Of a stretch of DNA of 64,000 nucleotides, positions 13,124-30,298 are shown in pieces. The stretch comes from Rosa chinensis. Lineage: Eukaryota > Streptophyta > Magnoliopsida > Rosales > Rosaceae. Under the pieces are notes generated by a model. That model did not search any database and was not told the DNA's origin. It worked only from the letters and a program-made list of their open reading frames with translations. Where the stretch lies: NCBI RefSeq assembly GCF_002994745.2, contig NC_037092.1, positions 3,276,501 through 3,340,500 on the forward strand, in the 5' to 3' direction. The stretch's first letter is position 1, and each line of letters starts with the position of its first letter. A program made the position numbers and the translations under genes.

Positions 13124-16100
13124 TCAGCGTGCTTCAGGCATAGTTATGGTTAGATCATTTAGCGAAGCAGGTGCTCCACTTGATGCTGCTGAGTTTGGAT
13201 TGCTAGACTGTAATATGAATGCAGGTTTCTTAGGAGAATGAAGAGGTGTTTCGTTACCCAACATGGAGACGACTGCCGACATGGATGGCCGATCCGATGC
13301 AGATTCTTGCACACACAACAGCCCAATCTGGATGCATCTTGAGACCTCATGAGCAGGATAGGACTGACCCAGAGATGGATCAACAATACTTAATGCTGTA
13401 TTCTCTGTCCACATATCCCAAATCTAATGAAAACTAAAAGAACACTCAGCACCCACATTCAAAAGTAAAATCATTACTTTCATAGATGGTTAGAGATATA
13501 AATTCCCGTACCTGTCCAATTAAATTTGGGGAGGGATCTTGAGTATCGTAAACAGTGGCTCTTTTGCCACTAATGATCTCTAGCAGTAAGACACCATAGC
13601 TAAAAACATCAGATTTTGTTGAATATCGCCCTTCCATTGCATATTCAGGTGACATATAGCCACTGCATTTACAATTCACAAAACATGAGATAAAACCATA
13701 TATGAATTGAGCTAGGTATACGCGCTCTGTAAAATACTTACTAAGTTCCAATCACTCTGTTTGTTGTTGCTTGAATTTGGTCTTCCCCAAACATTTTGGC
13801 CAGTCCAAAATCTGAGATCTTTGGGTTCATTGTAGAATCCAATAGGGCATTGCTAGCTTTTAAATCCCTATGGATAATTTTCAGTCTTGAGTCTTGATGA
13901 AGGTATAAGATCCCTCGAGCAACTCCAATAATAATCTCAAAACGCTCTTTCCAGTCCAACAAGGAGCTACTATGTCGATCTTGTCGAGAACATAAACCAC
14001 CATTGAGAGATTTACAGTGAGGAAAACAAGCATAAGATCTACATAATTCTTTGTACTTTAGTTCATTTAAGTTGTAAAGCATTCATATATCAGATGAAGT
14101 AATCAGTACTACATGAGCTGAGGTATATACCAAATATGAAGAAGTCCAAGCTTTTGTTTGGTAAGTATTCATAGATCAACATCTTCTCTTCTGCATGGAT
14201 GCAGTAACCGAAAAGCCTCACCAGGTTCCGGTGCTGAAGTTTTGCAATCAACATAACTTCATTCTTAAATTGTTCTAAACCTTGACCAGAATTCTTTGAC
14301 AATCTTTTCACAGCGACCTCTTGTCCAGTAGCTAGTAGACCCTGAAATGTCATCCTGATGACTATAGTACTTTGAAACTTGACAATATCCACCACATATG
14401 CTTCTACTCATAAAGGGTATGATGCAATTAAGCAATTGAACAAATATGATTAAACTATAAACTCAGATGCTCTATGTGCATACCTTATACACTGACCCAA
14501 ATCCACCTTCACCGAGCTTGTTAGCATCAGAGAAATTGTCTGTTGCAGCAACTAAGCTTTTCAGCTCAAAAAAAGGCAGGTCATGATGAGTTGTACTGCT
14601 ATCATGCTTTCCCTCCATCTGACGGTCTTCAGAAGACATATTGAAATAACATTTGCATCAATAAACAATTTGGTTTGCCCTTTTATACAGGAACAAATTA
14701 TGCTTGATAGATCATCAGACTAAATACTAAATACTAAGCTTTATTGTAATGGGAAAGACTGTGTTGATAAACTAACATGAACCTAGCAGTGAAATGTGCA
14801 TAGACACGACTCACATGATATAAAGAAAAAAGAAAGGAAGTAAGCTTACATTTTTTCTTCCTCTTTGAATACCAACATCCAAAGAAAACAAAGAGGAGTA
14901 TCAGAGCAATGGACACTACTAAAATCAAGAGCATCCCCTTTTTGGAAAGAAAATCCCTGGACTTCTTGGTGTATTCAGCTAAATCAATTGCATCTACGCG
15001 TACGTATAAATCTTGACCCCCTTCAGCAAAATTGGTTGTATCTACTAAATTCCCGTACCATCTCATACATCCCTTCACATTTTCTTTGGTTCCATGAATT
15101 GCGTATGCAGAGCAAGAGCAGTTCCTCAAGCACTCCTGCTCACATTCTTTCCAACTCAAGTTCATATCCATGGTTGCTAGTGACATATCAGGAACTTTCA
15201 CCATTTCCTTCTTCACAAAACCTTCTCCATTGTGGCATGCCATGCGTTTCCTCATACAACCATCCGATGCATCTCTCATGTCCCATTTATCTGGTGACTT
15301 GGGTTCAAATCCAGGAAGGCATTGGCACTCAAACAGGCTAAGACTGGAAGAGTCACAGTAACCAAATTCTCCACACTTGCCGTAATAGTCACATTTGTCC
15401 ATCGGCGCAGACCACATTTCTTTCCATCCAAGGTTTTCTTGAAACCACGTAAGCTGTTGGATTGATCCGGAGTCATCTATTACCATTATTGAGGAGATAG
15501 AGGAGTTAAGATGACCCCATGTACTACTGATCTCATCCTGATTGTTCACGTAGCTGGCATTGAAAATGAAAGGAGCACTCAGCACTACCCGGGTGTTATT
15601 CCACGACCACCTAATGCCATTCCAATTGCCAGTTTGCCACCATCGAACATCACCTTTGTACAGGATCATTTGAGGAGCTCCACTTTCGTCCATCACAAAG
15701 GTGCAATTCCCCGTTCCTGGGTCATCTTCCGACTTCCAGGAAGTTAGGAACCAGCTGAATCCCGTGTGCTTGTTCACTCCTGTCTTCATATATGGAAGCA
15801 ATGTATTCGAGGGATAATCAAAGCTTTGCCATGTTACCTTTTGGCTCTCCTTGTCAATCAAAACAAGGTTTCCAGTGTCCAAGAGCTGAGCTTTAGGATC
15901 AGCATGTGTTGAAACATTGGAGTTGGTGGACCAGAGATGAACATTGCTTTCGTTCTTGGCATAGAGGACGAGGTTTCCATGATCAGCACTAATTGTCAGG
16001 ACTCCGGAGGTATCATTTATAGGATTATCTCTGTTTGCAACCCATACAACCGTTTTCTTCATATCTTTCTTGTACCAAATTCCAACATAGCGGTAAGTGG

Positions 16101-16290
16101 ATTTTCCGGGGCTGAAGAACCCCAGCTCAAACACTTCTCCCTTAGAGACCAGAAATTCACCATCCCTCACAGGTTGTACACTTGTTATGCTATCTACCGA
16201 AGCACTGCAACACCAGAGAAGAACGATTTGAACAAGTGTTGTAAGAAACAGCGCTTTTGTAAAAATCAAGATTTCTGCCATATTAAACAT
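13124..16290 (-). CDS. G-type lectin S-receptor-like Ser/Thr kinase (copy C)
   Basis: Intact receptor kinase, 827 aa from the Met at 16290 (824 from the Met at 16281, a better signal-peptide start, [16 protein letters not shown]). Exons: 16290-14850, 14626-14484, 14341-14131, 13979-13742, 13662-13512, 13423-13124; all borders are GT-AG and the sum is 828 codons. The extracellular part has B-lectin ([14 protein letters not shown]), S-locus, EGF-like [13 protein letters not shown] and PAN ([14 protein letters not shown]). The kinase has [27 protein letters not shown] (Asp about 637) and SDFG; the tail ends [13 protein letters not shown]. Unlike every neighbour, the extracellular and transmembrane parts are one exon: the sequence reads [12 protein letters not shown] straight through the place where the others have intron 1. 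This is a precise intron loss. Confidence 0.92.
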
Positions 16291-17133
16291 GACTATTTAG
16301 AGAGGATCTAGTACACAAATTTGGAGACTACTCTTTGTAAACTGGTTATAACCAAATAACTCTTGCAGGTAAACAAAATCTATCCCTGTCCGAGAAGAAG
16401 TTATCATTCAATATGAATAAAGAAAAATATATCACACATTCCACGTTCAAGGATTATCTTTACTTGACTAAGAAGTCCATTACGACAGCTCTTAATTTCG
16501 TGTTTCGTGTCAATCTTGTTGATGACATCATGTGCGGTTGAAATATTGGCTACACTACAGTTTCTCTGGGTCATTCCAACTACTAAAACTCACATCAGTA
16601 TTTATTAGCAAAACAATAACTTAAAATGTAAAAAGAGTGTGCCAAAAAAAAGCAAAATTTTCATCACAGATATCTAAAAGCACATAACTTTTTACCTCTA
16701 TGAAACACAGAGATTGAGTTTGAAGATATGTGTTCTCCGAAAACCCGCATTGCTTCTGCAAGTGAAAAAGCTCGACCATTCCTCCACACATTTTCCATCA
16801 AGCTTCGTAATGAAAAGCACATTTTTTTTAGACTTCAAAGAATAAAAGGGGAATGATCATATGAAGCAAACAGAGTGAGAACAGAGTCAAATGGGCAAAA
16901 GAAGCTTACCCAATACCCATGTCGATCGTAATCCGGAGGCCCATTTACACAATCAAGATCTTCATGGCTGGAGAGCTCAGCCCCTGGTCTCACTTTGCTT
17001 GGTTTCAATGGATGCCGTTCAGAGTTTTTGGGTTTAATAGTGAGCAGAGGAGACGAAAAGAAAGAAAGAAAGACTGAAATGACGAAATATCCTAGGGTCA
17101 CTTTAAGCAAGGAATTTTGATAGAAAAACTGAT
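16291..17133. other. 5' flank of copy C and a possible exon of an unknown gene
   Basis: The first few hundred bases are upstream of the receptor. On the minus strand, 17110 to about 16908 reads as an open segment with an N-terminal hydrophobic stretch (MLKVTLGYFVISVFLSF) and then a polar part containing HEDLDCVNGPPDYDRHGYW, ending at a GG|GTAAGC donor-like site. About 16760-16690 could be a second exon (EAMRVFGEHISSNS) followed by GTAAAA. I do not recognise the protein, and the case for a gene is weak. Confidence 0.3.
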
Positions 17134-17741
17134 AAAAGTATATAGAACACAGTCAACACACCCTGGGGGAGTGGTGGTTGGGCCGGGCCTTTGCTTTTGG
17201 GCCTTGCTGGTGGTCTTTAATTTCTAGTTATTTAGCTTCTTGTTGTTTTGATAATAAGTCTCTGCCTTGTTTCGGTAGGACGTGAAGGGCCTTGTGTCGC
17301 TCTATGCACCTTGTGTGCCTTATTTACTCTAGGTAGGTGGCTAATTCTTTGTTTGGTCAAATGGTCGTAGCCTCCTAGTGGCAGGATGAAACTAAGTGTC
17401 GTCGGGTTTATCCTCCGGAGGCAACATAGTAGGGAAGCTGTGCAATTGGTAATTATGCTACGTTGTAATCGTATTACGTACATATCTAGTTATCTTTCCG
17501 TTATGTCACCGCTATGTTAAAGCAAATGGAGTAGCCAGTAGAGCACTCTTTGTTAGTTGGTGCTTGTTAGAATACCTGTACTTTGTAGAGATTCCTTATA
17601 TTATTTAGGGATTTCCTCTAGATATCTTAATAAGGGGTTTAGGTTTTATGTCCCTCATTTATATTCGACAGTTTCATTAATCAATGCTTGAGGGCAGCAG
17701 CACCAGCCTTTTATTAAAAAAAAAAAAAAGTATATAGAACA
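17134..17741 (+). mobile_element. Poly(A)-tailed retroposed segment with target-site duplication
   Basis: AAAAGTATATAGAACA at 17134-17149 is repeated exactly at 17726-17741, and the second copy directly follows a run of 14 A. The 16-bp match includes A residues shared with the tail, so the true duplication is 12-16 bp. The inserted sequence (17150-17729, about 580 bases) is GC-richer than its flanks and has no long frame. These are the hallmarks of target-primed reverse transcription: either the 3' end of a 5'-truncated LINE or a retrocopied transcript. I cannot tell which from sequence alone. Confidence 0.8.
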
Positions 17742-18656
17742 AGGACAATAAATGTACCACATCCTCAATTCAAACTCAAAATGCACATCGTAGAGTCAAA
17801 TGGTTAAAGACTTAAAACGAAGTTAATTTATGATAAACTAGCCTTATATTTGTATGATTATCTGTGGCTAACTGATTGATGCATGTCGTTTGATTGTCAC
17901 TTTCTTTTTTTTTTTTTTTTTTTTTGTATTTATGTTTTTTTGCTTTTTTATTGTACTAAATAAACTCATTATGATTTTTTATTTTTAAATTAAAAAACAT
18001 TTTGGACAATCCATAATAATTGATCATGTGTGAAATTTGCGCTTCTTTTTGAGAAGAGAAGAAAATTTGCGCTATACTGCAGATATGGTTATGTCCATCA
18101 TTCGGTTATGTTCTAGGGGTCCTTTCGTCAACCCAGCTGTGTTGGGCCTCTGCTGTTTTTATATCTGTTGGCCCATTTGTTGTTGTAACTTCTTTTGGAG
18201 ATGGTCCATTATGGACCTCATCGATCTTCGTTTTAAAAATAAATAAATAAACAAATATAAAAATTATTTTACTGTCCATTTTCGTAAACCCTAAAGTCGT
18301 TCTCTACTTCTCTCTCCCACGTCTTCAGTTGAAGTTGGAACATTGGTATGTTCGCATCCGTCTTCTACTAGGTATTCCTCTTTTCTTTTTTCAGTTTCTT
18401 TCTTTGTATTGGTAATTCTTAGGTTGCGGTGCTATTCAAAGATTGCGCGGAGATACTTGGTGTTCGGTTTACTTTAATATCCTTGCAAAAGAAGGATCAG
18501 GATCAGCTTTTCCCATCGTGAGGTAGCATTTCTTGTTCTAGTCATATTAGGATTATGTATTGACTTTCCTAGTCATATTAGGATTATGTATAACACTCAT
18601 CAAAGCTTATATACAATCAGAAAACCACAAGTTTCAGAAGTACTCTGGTGAAGACA
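17742..18656. other. Intergenic, 5' leader-like region of the ABCE copy
   Basis: AT-rich with a T-run near 17904-17925. 18280-18350 has an AAACCCTAAAG and CTCTCTCCC-rich 5' UTR look. A 22-bp block (CTAGTCATATTAGGATTATGTA) is directly repeated at 18538-18559 and 18569-18590. 18478-18556 resembles 12548-12612. No coding gene seen. Confidence 0.4.
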
Positions 18657-19790
18657 ATGGAGAATCGGTTGCTCGTGTTGCAATACTGAACTCTGACAAA
18701 TGCAAGCCTAAAAAATGTTGCCAAGAATGCAAGAGGAGTTGTCCCGTTGTCCGAACAAAGTGCTGAACCTGCATCAAAGATTGCTTTTATCTCCGAAGAA
18801 CTGTGCATTGGTTGTGGTATATGTGTTAAGAAGTGCCCATTCGGCGCAATTCAGATCATCAACTTGCCAAAGGGTCTGGACAAAGATACAACCCATCGCT
18901 ATGGGCCTAACTCTTTCAAGTTGCATAGGTTACCAGTCCCAAGGCCAGGGCAAGTTCTTGGTTTGGTTGGAGGAATGGTACCGGGAAGTCAACTGCCCTC
19001 AAAATTCCGTCCGGCAATCTGAAACCAAATTTGGGTCGTTTCAATAAACCTGCGAATTGGCAGGGGATCTTGACTTACTTTCGACGGTCTGAGTTGCAGA
19101 ATTACTTCAGTCGTGTTTTGGAAGATAATTTGAAGGCCATTGTAAAGCCGCAATATGTTGATAACATTCCAAGAGCAACACAAGCTAGGAACTATAGGGG
19201 AGGTGCTCAACAGGAAAGATCAGTGGGGGTTGAAGGAAGAACTATATATGTGTCTATCTTGAGCTCAACCAGGTTCTAGATCGCAATGCAGGCGATTTTT
19301 TTCTGGTGGGGAGCTGCAGCGTTTCGCCATTGCTGCAGCTGTCATGCAGAATGCCGAGATATACATGTTATATGAACCGCCTTCAAGTTACCTCGACGTC
19401 AAACAAAGGCTTAAAGCAGCCGGTCATTTTGTTTCCGGGATGAATCTTTGACGTTTAAGGTTTCCGAGACTCCACAGGAAACTACCGAGGAAATTCAGAC
19501 CTATGCCCCGATATAGATACCCAACAATGACTAAAACTTAAGAGAAGTTCAGGCTTCATGTGATGGAGGGTGAGAATGGAACAGGGAAATCGACATTTAT
19601 CCTCTTGCTGGCTGGTCTATTGAAACCTGATTCTGAGTCGAATGTGGAGATACCTGAGTTTAATGTATCTTACAAGCCCCAAAAAATTAGTCCCAAGTTT
19701 ACAAGAACTGTCAGGGACTTGCTTCATATGAAAATTCGTGACTCGTATACTCATCCTCAGTTTGTATCGGATGTCATGAAATTGAGTGGG
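18657..19790 (+). pseudogene. ABCE: ABCE / RNase L inhibitor-like processed pseudogene
   Basis: Pieces in all three forward frames match ABCE1/RLI, the cytosolic twin-ATPase that splits ribosomes. They run in order: the first Fe-S motif ([17 protein letters not shown], from about 18699), the second Fe-S ferredoxin motif ([13 protein letters not shown], about 18805), [20 protein letters not shown], then a Walker A remnant (about 18985). Next come [12 protein letters not shown] and [20 protein letters not shown] (about 19120), broken signature and Walker B sequence, and a second Walker A ([10 protein letters not shown], about 19570) followed by [16 protein letters not shown]. Frameshifts, stops and a missing 3' end (nothing after FVSDVMK) make it dead. 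No introns interrupt the matches, which suggests a reverse-transcribed copy; the absence of introns is my reading, not tested against a parent gene. Confidence 0.88.
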
Positions 19791-21085
19791 TTTGAAGCGA
19801 CGTCGTTTTTGAAACGGATTGGGTTTAAAGCCTTGTCTCTTTCTAAAGGCAGCAAATTCGATGCGTAACCCAGAGTGAGTGTTGGAGTTCGATTTCGATT
19901 CGCAGCAGTCAATTTGAAGGTATGCTTCCAATTGATTCCATTATAAATCTTGAAAAATTGAGTGTTTGTAACTTTGAACCAAGGCTATATTTATCTGGGT
20001 AATGTCAAGAATATTTATGTATCTGGCGAATGTGAAACCTCCGATCTGTATCAAGTTCCTCTCTGCTTCTGCCAATGAAAAAGTCGAAAAACTTTTATCT
20101 GGTCATTAGAGTATATCATTATAAATTTAGTTGCTGAGTTGATTTTCAGGTGATTGTGTTTATAGTGCAGGTTGCTAGAATAATTGGATTTCATGGCAAA
20201 TAAGTTGGTTTATAGTGCAGGTGATTATAATTGATTCTCAGCAGTTTCCGTGTACCAGTAATCAAAATTAGGAGAATCCAAATTAGGAGAATCAAAATTA
20301 GGTTGCTAGAATAATTGTGTGTATATCTACTTTGCCTTCTACTGCCATGCAGGGCCTTACAGAGATCCCATACATTGCTGTACAGACAATAGTATATGGA
20401 TTTTCATGTATTATGTTCTCTCTCTCTCTCTCTCTATATATATTGTGTGTGTGTGTAATTTTTTTATATCATAAGGCTTACAGCCTTACGCCTTACGCCT
20501 CGAAACTTACGCCTTTGCAAGGCTCTCCCGAAAACGCTCGGGTTGCTCCTTAGGGTTTTAAAACATTGATTTTAACCCAAAAGAAAAAAAACTTATTTCC
20601 AGATTAGGATATGCCAACTTCTGTCTGCTGTTTATGGGATCATCATCTTCTTCTTTTGTCAGGTATTCCTGTTATGTTGTTTTAGTTTTTTTTCTGTTCT
20701 AATTTCTGATATAGATAGCCTATAATTAAGATTTCATTTCAGGGTTTTGCTTAATTGAGATGTAGGAATGAATATGGGGGACAATATTGAAGATTGAAAC
20801 TTGGCTCAGGGACTGGTTAATCTTTGGAGGTGTATAAAAATAGGATTATAGCAAATGTTGTCCCAGAAATTGATGTAAAAAAGAGAAATTGAAAGTTTAT
20901 TTTATTCACAGGGTATTAAAACTTGAAAATTGGGTCGAAAACTGTTACCTCAGTGACTACTGCAATGCAGAAATACATTCCTAAGTCTGATAATATATAC
21001 AGAATAGAAAGTTGAGGTGATTGAAGTACAGCAGACTTATTGGAAGGAAAAAAAAAAGATTGGGAATGATTTATGTCCTGCGGCT
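19791..21085. other. Intergenic, no gene seen
   Basis: AT-rich with a CT/AT/TG simple-repeat run at 20419-20455. The last 200 bases are the 3' flank of copy D and resemble the 3' flank of copy B. Small open frames show no recognisable motif. Confidence 0.5.
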
Positions 21086-24472
<3,387 letters not shown>

Positions 24473-25404
24473 GATTGCATATCATCAAACTGAGAAAGGC
24501 CTTGCTTCCTGAATTAAAGATTCATCACTCTTATCTTATTCTTGTTTTGTATGCTTCTCTTTCCATATTTTATTAGTGGCTGCTGGATTATAAAACTGTA
24601 ATTGCCAAAGTTGAAAGTTAGCAAGACAGTGAAAGGACTTATACCATTTGGACCAGAAATGTTTGACATGATGAAATTTAGAACTATAAGAATGTTCTGA
24701 TATGATATTTGGTCATAACAGGAGAGCATATGGTATGCTATTGGCCATTGACAGAAGAGCCAGGCTTTCATGAAGTTAACACCACAGTTGACCATCCTCC
24801 ATTCCACTTTTACATATAAGCAGCTCTGCACTGCACCAATTAAAACTTTGTTGAATATATCTTATCTAAGTCAATATTCCTAGCATCACATTTTAGTATT
24901 CTATATAGGTATCAAGTTTTCTGTAGCAGCCAGGGAGCTGGATGCTACAGACATATCAGGGCCAAGACTTTTGTATTAATTTCTGAATGTCAATATGCTA
25001 CTCAGTTCTGCATAAGTAATTATGAGTTGACCAAATATGAGTCGTTCTATTTGAATTGAACAGCTAGGTGATTTTCACTCAAGCCGACAGTTGTTTTTTT
25101 TATTATAAGTTTGCATATATCTTGGTCTTCAAAGCAGAGAAAACACGCTGGAGCCATTCCATTTGTATGGGACAAGAATCATATCCTCTTTAGTAAATTA
25201 TACAGTGATGATGTTAAGGTATTGTGCTAAACTCTATCCACTGGCGAATGAAATACCATTTGGTTCTCAGTAATCTCTGAACAATGAACAATTTAGTGTG
25301 CAGTGCTTATATGTAATAGAACAGAGATCAGTTTGGAAATGTGAAAGTACCATTCGAGTAGAAACAGTTAAAGAAAATGTGAAAATCTATGAAAACTTGG
25401 AAAG
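24473..25404. promoter_or_regulatory. 5' flank of copy D, homologous to the flank of copy E
   Basis: 24,500 to about 25,400 aligns by eye with 29,290 to about 30,300 (for example GTCATAA-AGGAG-GTATGCTATTG-CCATT and AGTTGACCA-ATATGAGT blocks in the same order). This is conserved upstream sequence of two receptors plus the 3' flank of a copy F-like gene. No separate gene is visible. Confidence 0.55.
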
Positions 25405-25525
25405 CCAACGAGCTTCGATGACTCTAACTGTTACATCATTTAGAGAAGAAGCCTCTATTTTTGCAAATGAATGCAGTCTTTTTTGCAAGTGGAAGACTGG
25501 TTTCATTCCGCAGCATGAATAACTC
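25405..25525 (-). pseudogene. Lone last-exon remnant of an SRLK (copy F-like)
   Basis: Minus-strand reading gives EASSLNDVTVRVIEAR, the conserved DUF3403-type receptor tail, and matches the last exon of the receptor at 30299-33536, including sequence around FKNS and MLGNE though in shifted frames. The stop codon position has changed from TGA to TGG. The stretch between the tail and the MLGNE region is shortened and rearranged, and no other exon of that gene is found nearby. It marks a deleted gene copy between D and E. Confidence 0.75.
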
Positions 25526-25895
25526 TGTAGGGATTTGGGAGGGGGAGTGAGGGAGCCACCACCCTCCCACCAGACATTAATATGTCCGAGTAGCAATTAT
25601 GCGACATAAAAAAATAAATTGCTTGGTAAATTTTCTAGATATTTTGCATTCAAATTAAGAAAATACGATCCACATGCAGGAAAACAAAAGAGCATATTTT
25701 TTGGCTTTAAACTTTTTGTTATACATTCTTTTTGTTGGAAAATAAGGCAGAGGAAAAACTCCATTCTATACTTTAGTAAATTTGCAGGAAGGTCCTGTTG
25801 ATTGAATTAGAGAAAGTTTTGTGATGTTTGATAAACACTAGAATAGACTTATTTAAGGAATAAAAATATTGATAATGGTGTATGTCACTGCACCT
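25526..25895. other. Intergenic, 3' flank of copy E
   Basis: AT-rich; nothing recognised. Confidence 0.4.
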
Positions 25896-29241
<3,346 letters not shown>

Positions 29242-30298
29242 AATTGCATATCTAAATTTGCGGAAGGACTTGGTTCCTGAATTTAAGATTCCTCACCCTT
29301 CCTTTTGGTTTATATAGTTGTCATAATTTATTAGTGACTGCTAACTTATAAAATTTTGTAATTCCAACCTCCATATGCGAGAAATTGAAAACACTCACTA
29401 GCAATTATGTGGCCGAATAAGTTAGTTATGATAGAATTAACAACTATAAGAATAATCAGATGTCAGATTTGGTCATAAGAGGAGGGCGTATTGTATGCTA
29501 TTGTCCATTTTCAGAAGAGCAAAGTTTTGCTGAAGGTGACACCATAGTTGACATCAACACTTTGTGCTGATAACCCTCAATTCTAGTTTGAAGAGAAACT
29601 CTGCACCAGTTAAACGCTTGCTTAAGTATATGTTATCCAAGTCAATAATTGAATGAGTTGAATTCCTTACATTTATGTATTAAATCATCATGTTTAAGTA
29701 ATGCTATAAAGTTTTCTGTGGTACTCTGAATCAAAACAAGGGCTGGATGCTACAAATTATGAAGGCCAAGATATAAATTTCATAATGCCAATTTGCTAGT
29801 CAGCTCTGCTTCTGCATTCATGAGTTGACCAGATATGAGTTTCTCTATATGAACTGCACCGTTAGGTTATTTAATTCGAGGCAACTGGTGTTATTTATTT
29901 ATTAATGTTAATTTTTCTTTCTCAAGTGATTTATTGTAACCCAGTATTGTGTAATTGAGTTTAGTCAAGTGATGTTCATTTGTTATTATAGGTTTGCATT
30001 TTGGTCTTTAAAGCAGAGTAGGCACTCTGGAGCTATTCAATTTGTGTGAGACATGGAACATTCTCTTTTCTAAGTAGACGGTGATGTTGTTGAAAAGGTA
30101 ATCTGCTATACTCTATCACTGAATGAACTAAGAATGAACAATTTTGTGTGAAGCGCTTATGTTAAAGACAGGAAGATCAGTTGGAACTATAATGTGCCCC
30201 CTTGACAAATAATCTTCATGTACAAAGAATTCTCTATTTGATTACGTAGAAACAGTTAAAAGTTAATGTCAAATTTAATTTTATATAATCCTGGAAAC
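29242..30298. promoter_or_regulatory. 5' flank of copy E and 3' flank of copy F
   Basis: Homologous along most of its length to 24,500-25,400 (see that entry). No gene. Confidence 0.5.

Noticed and set aside
18037..18246. 69-codon hydrophobic frame upstream of the ABCE copy
   Set aside because: No homologue recognised and no splice or leader context; likely chance.
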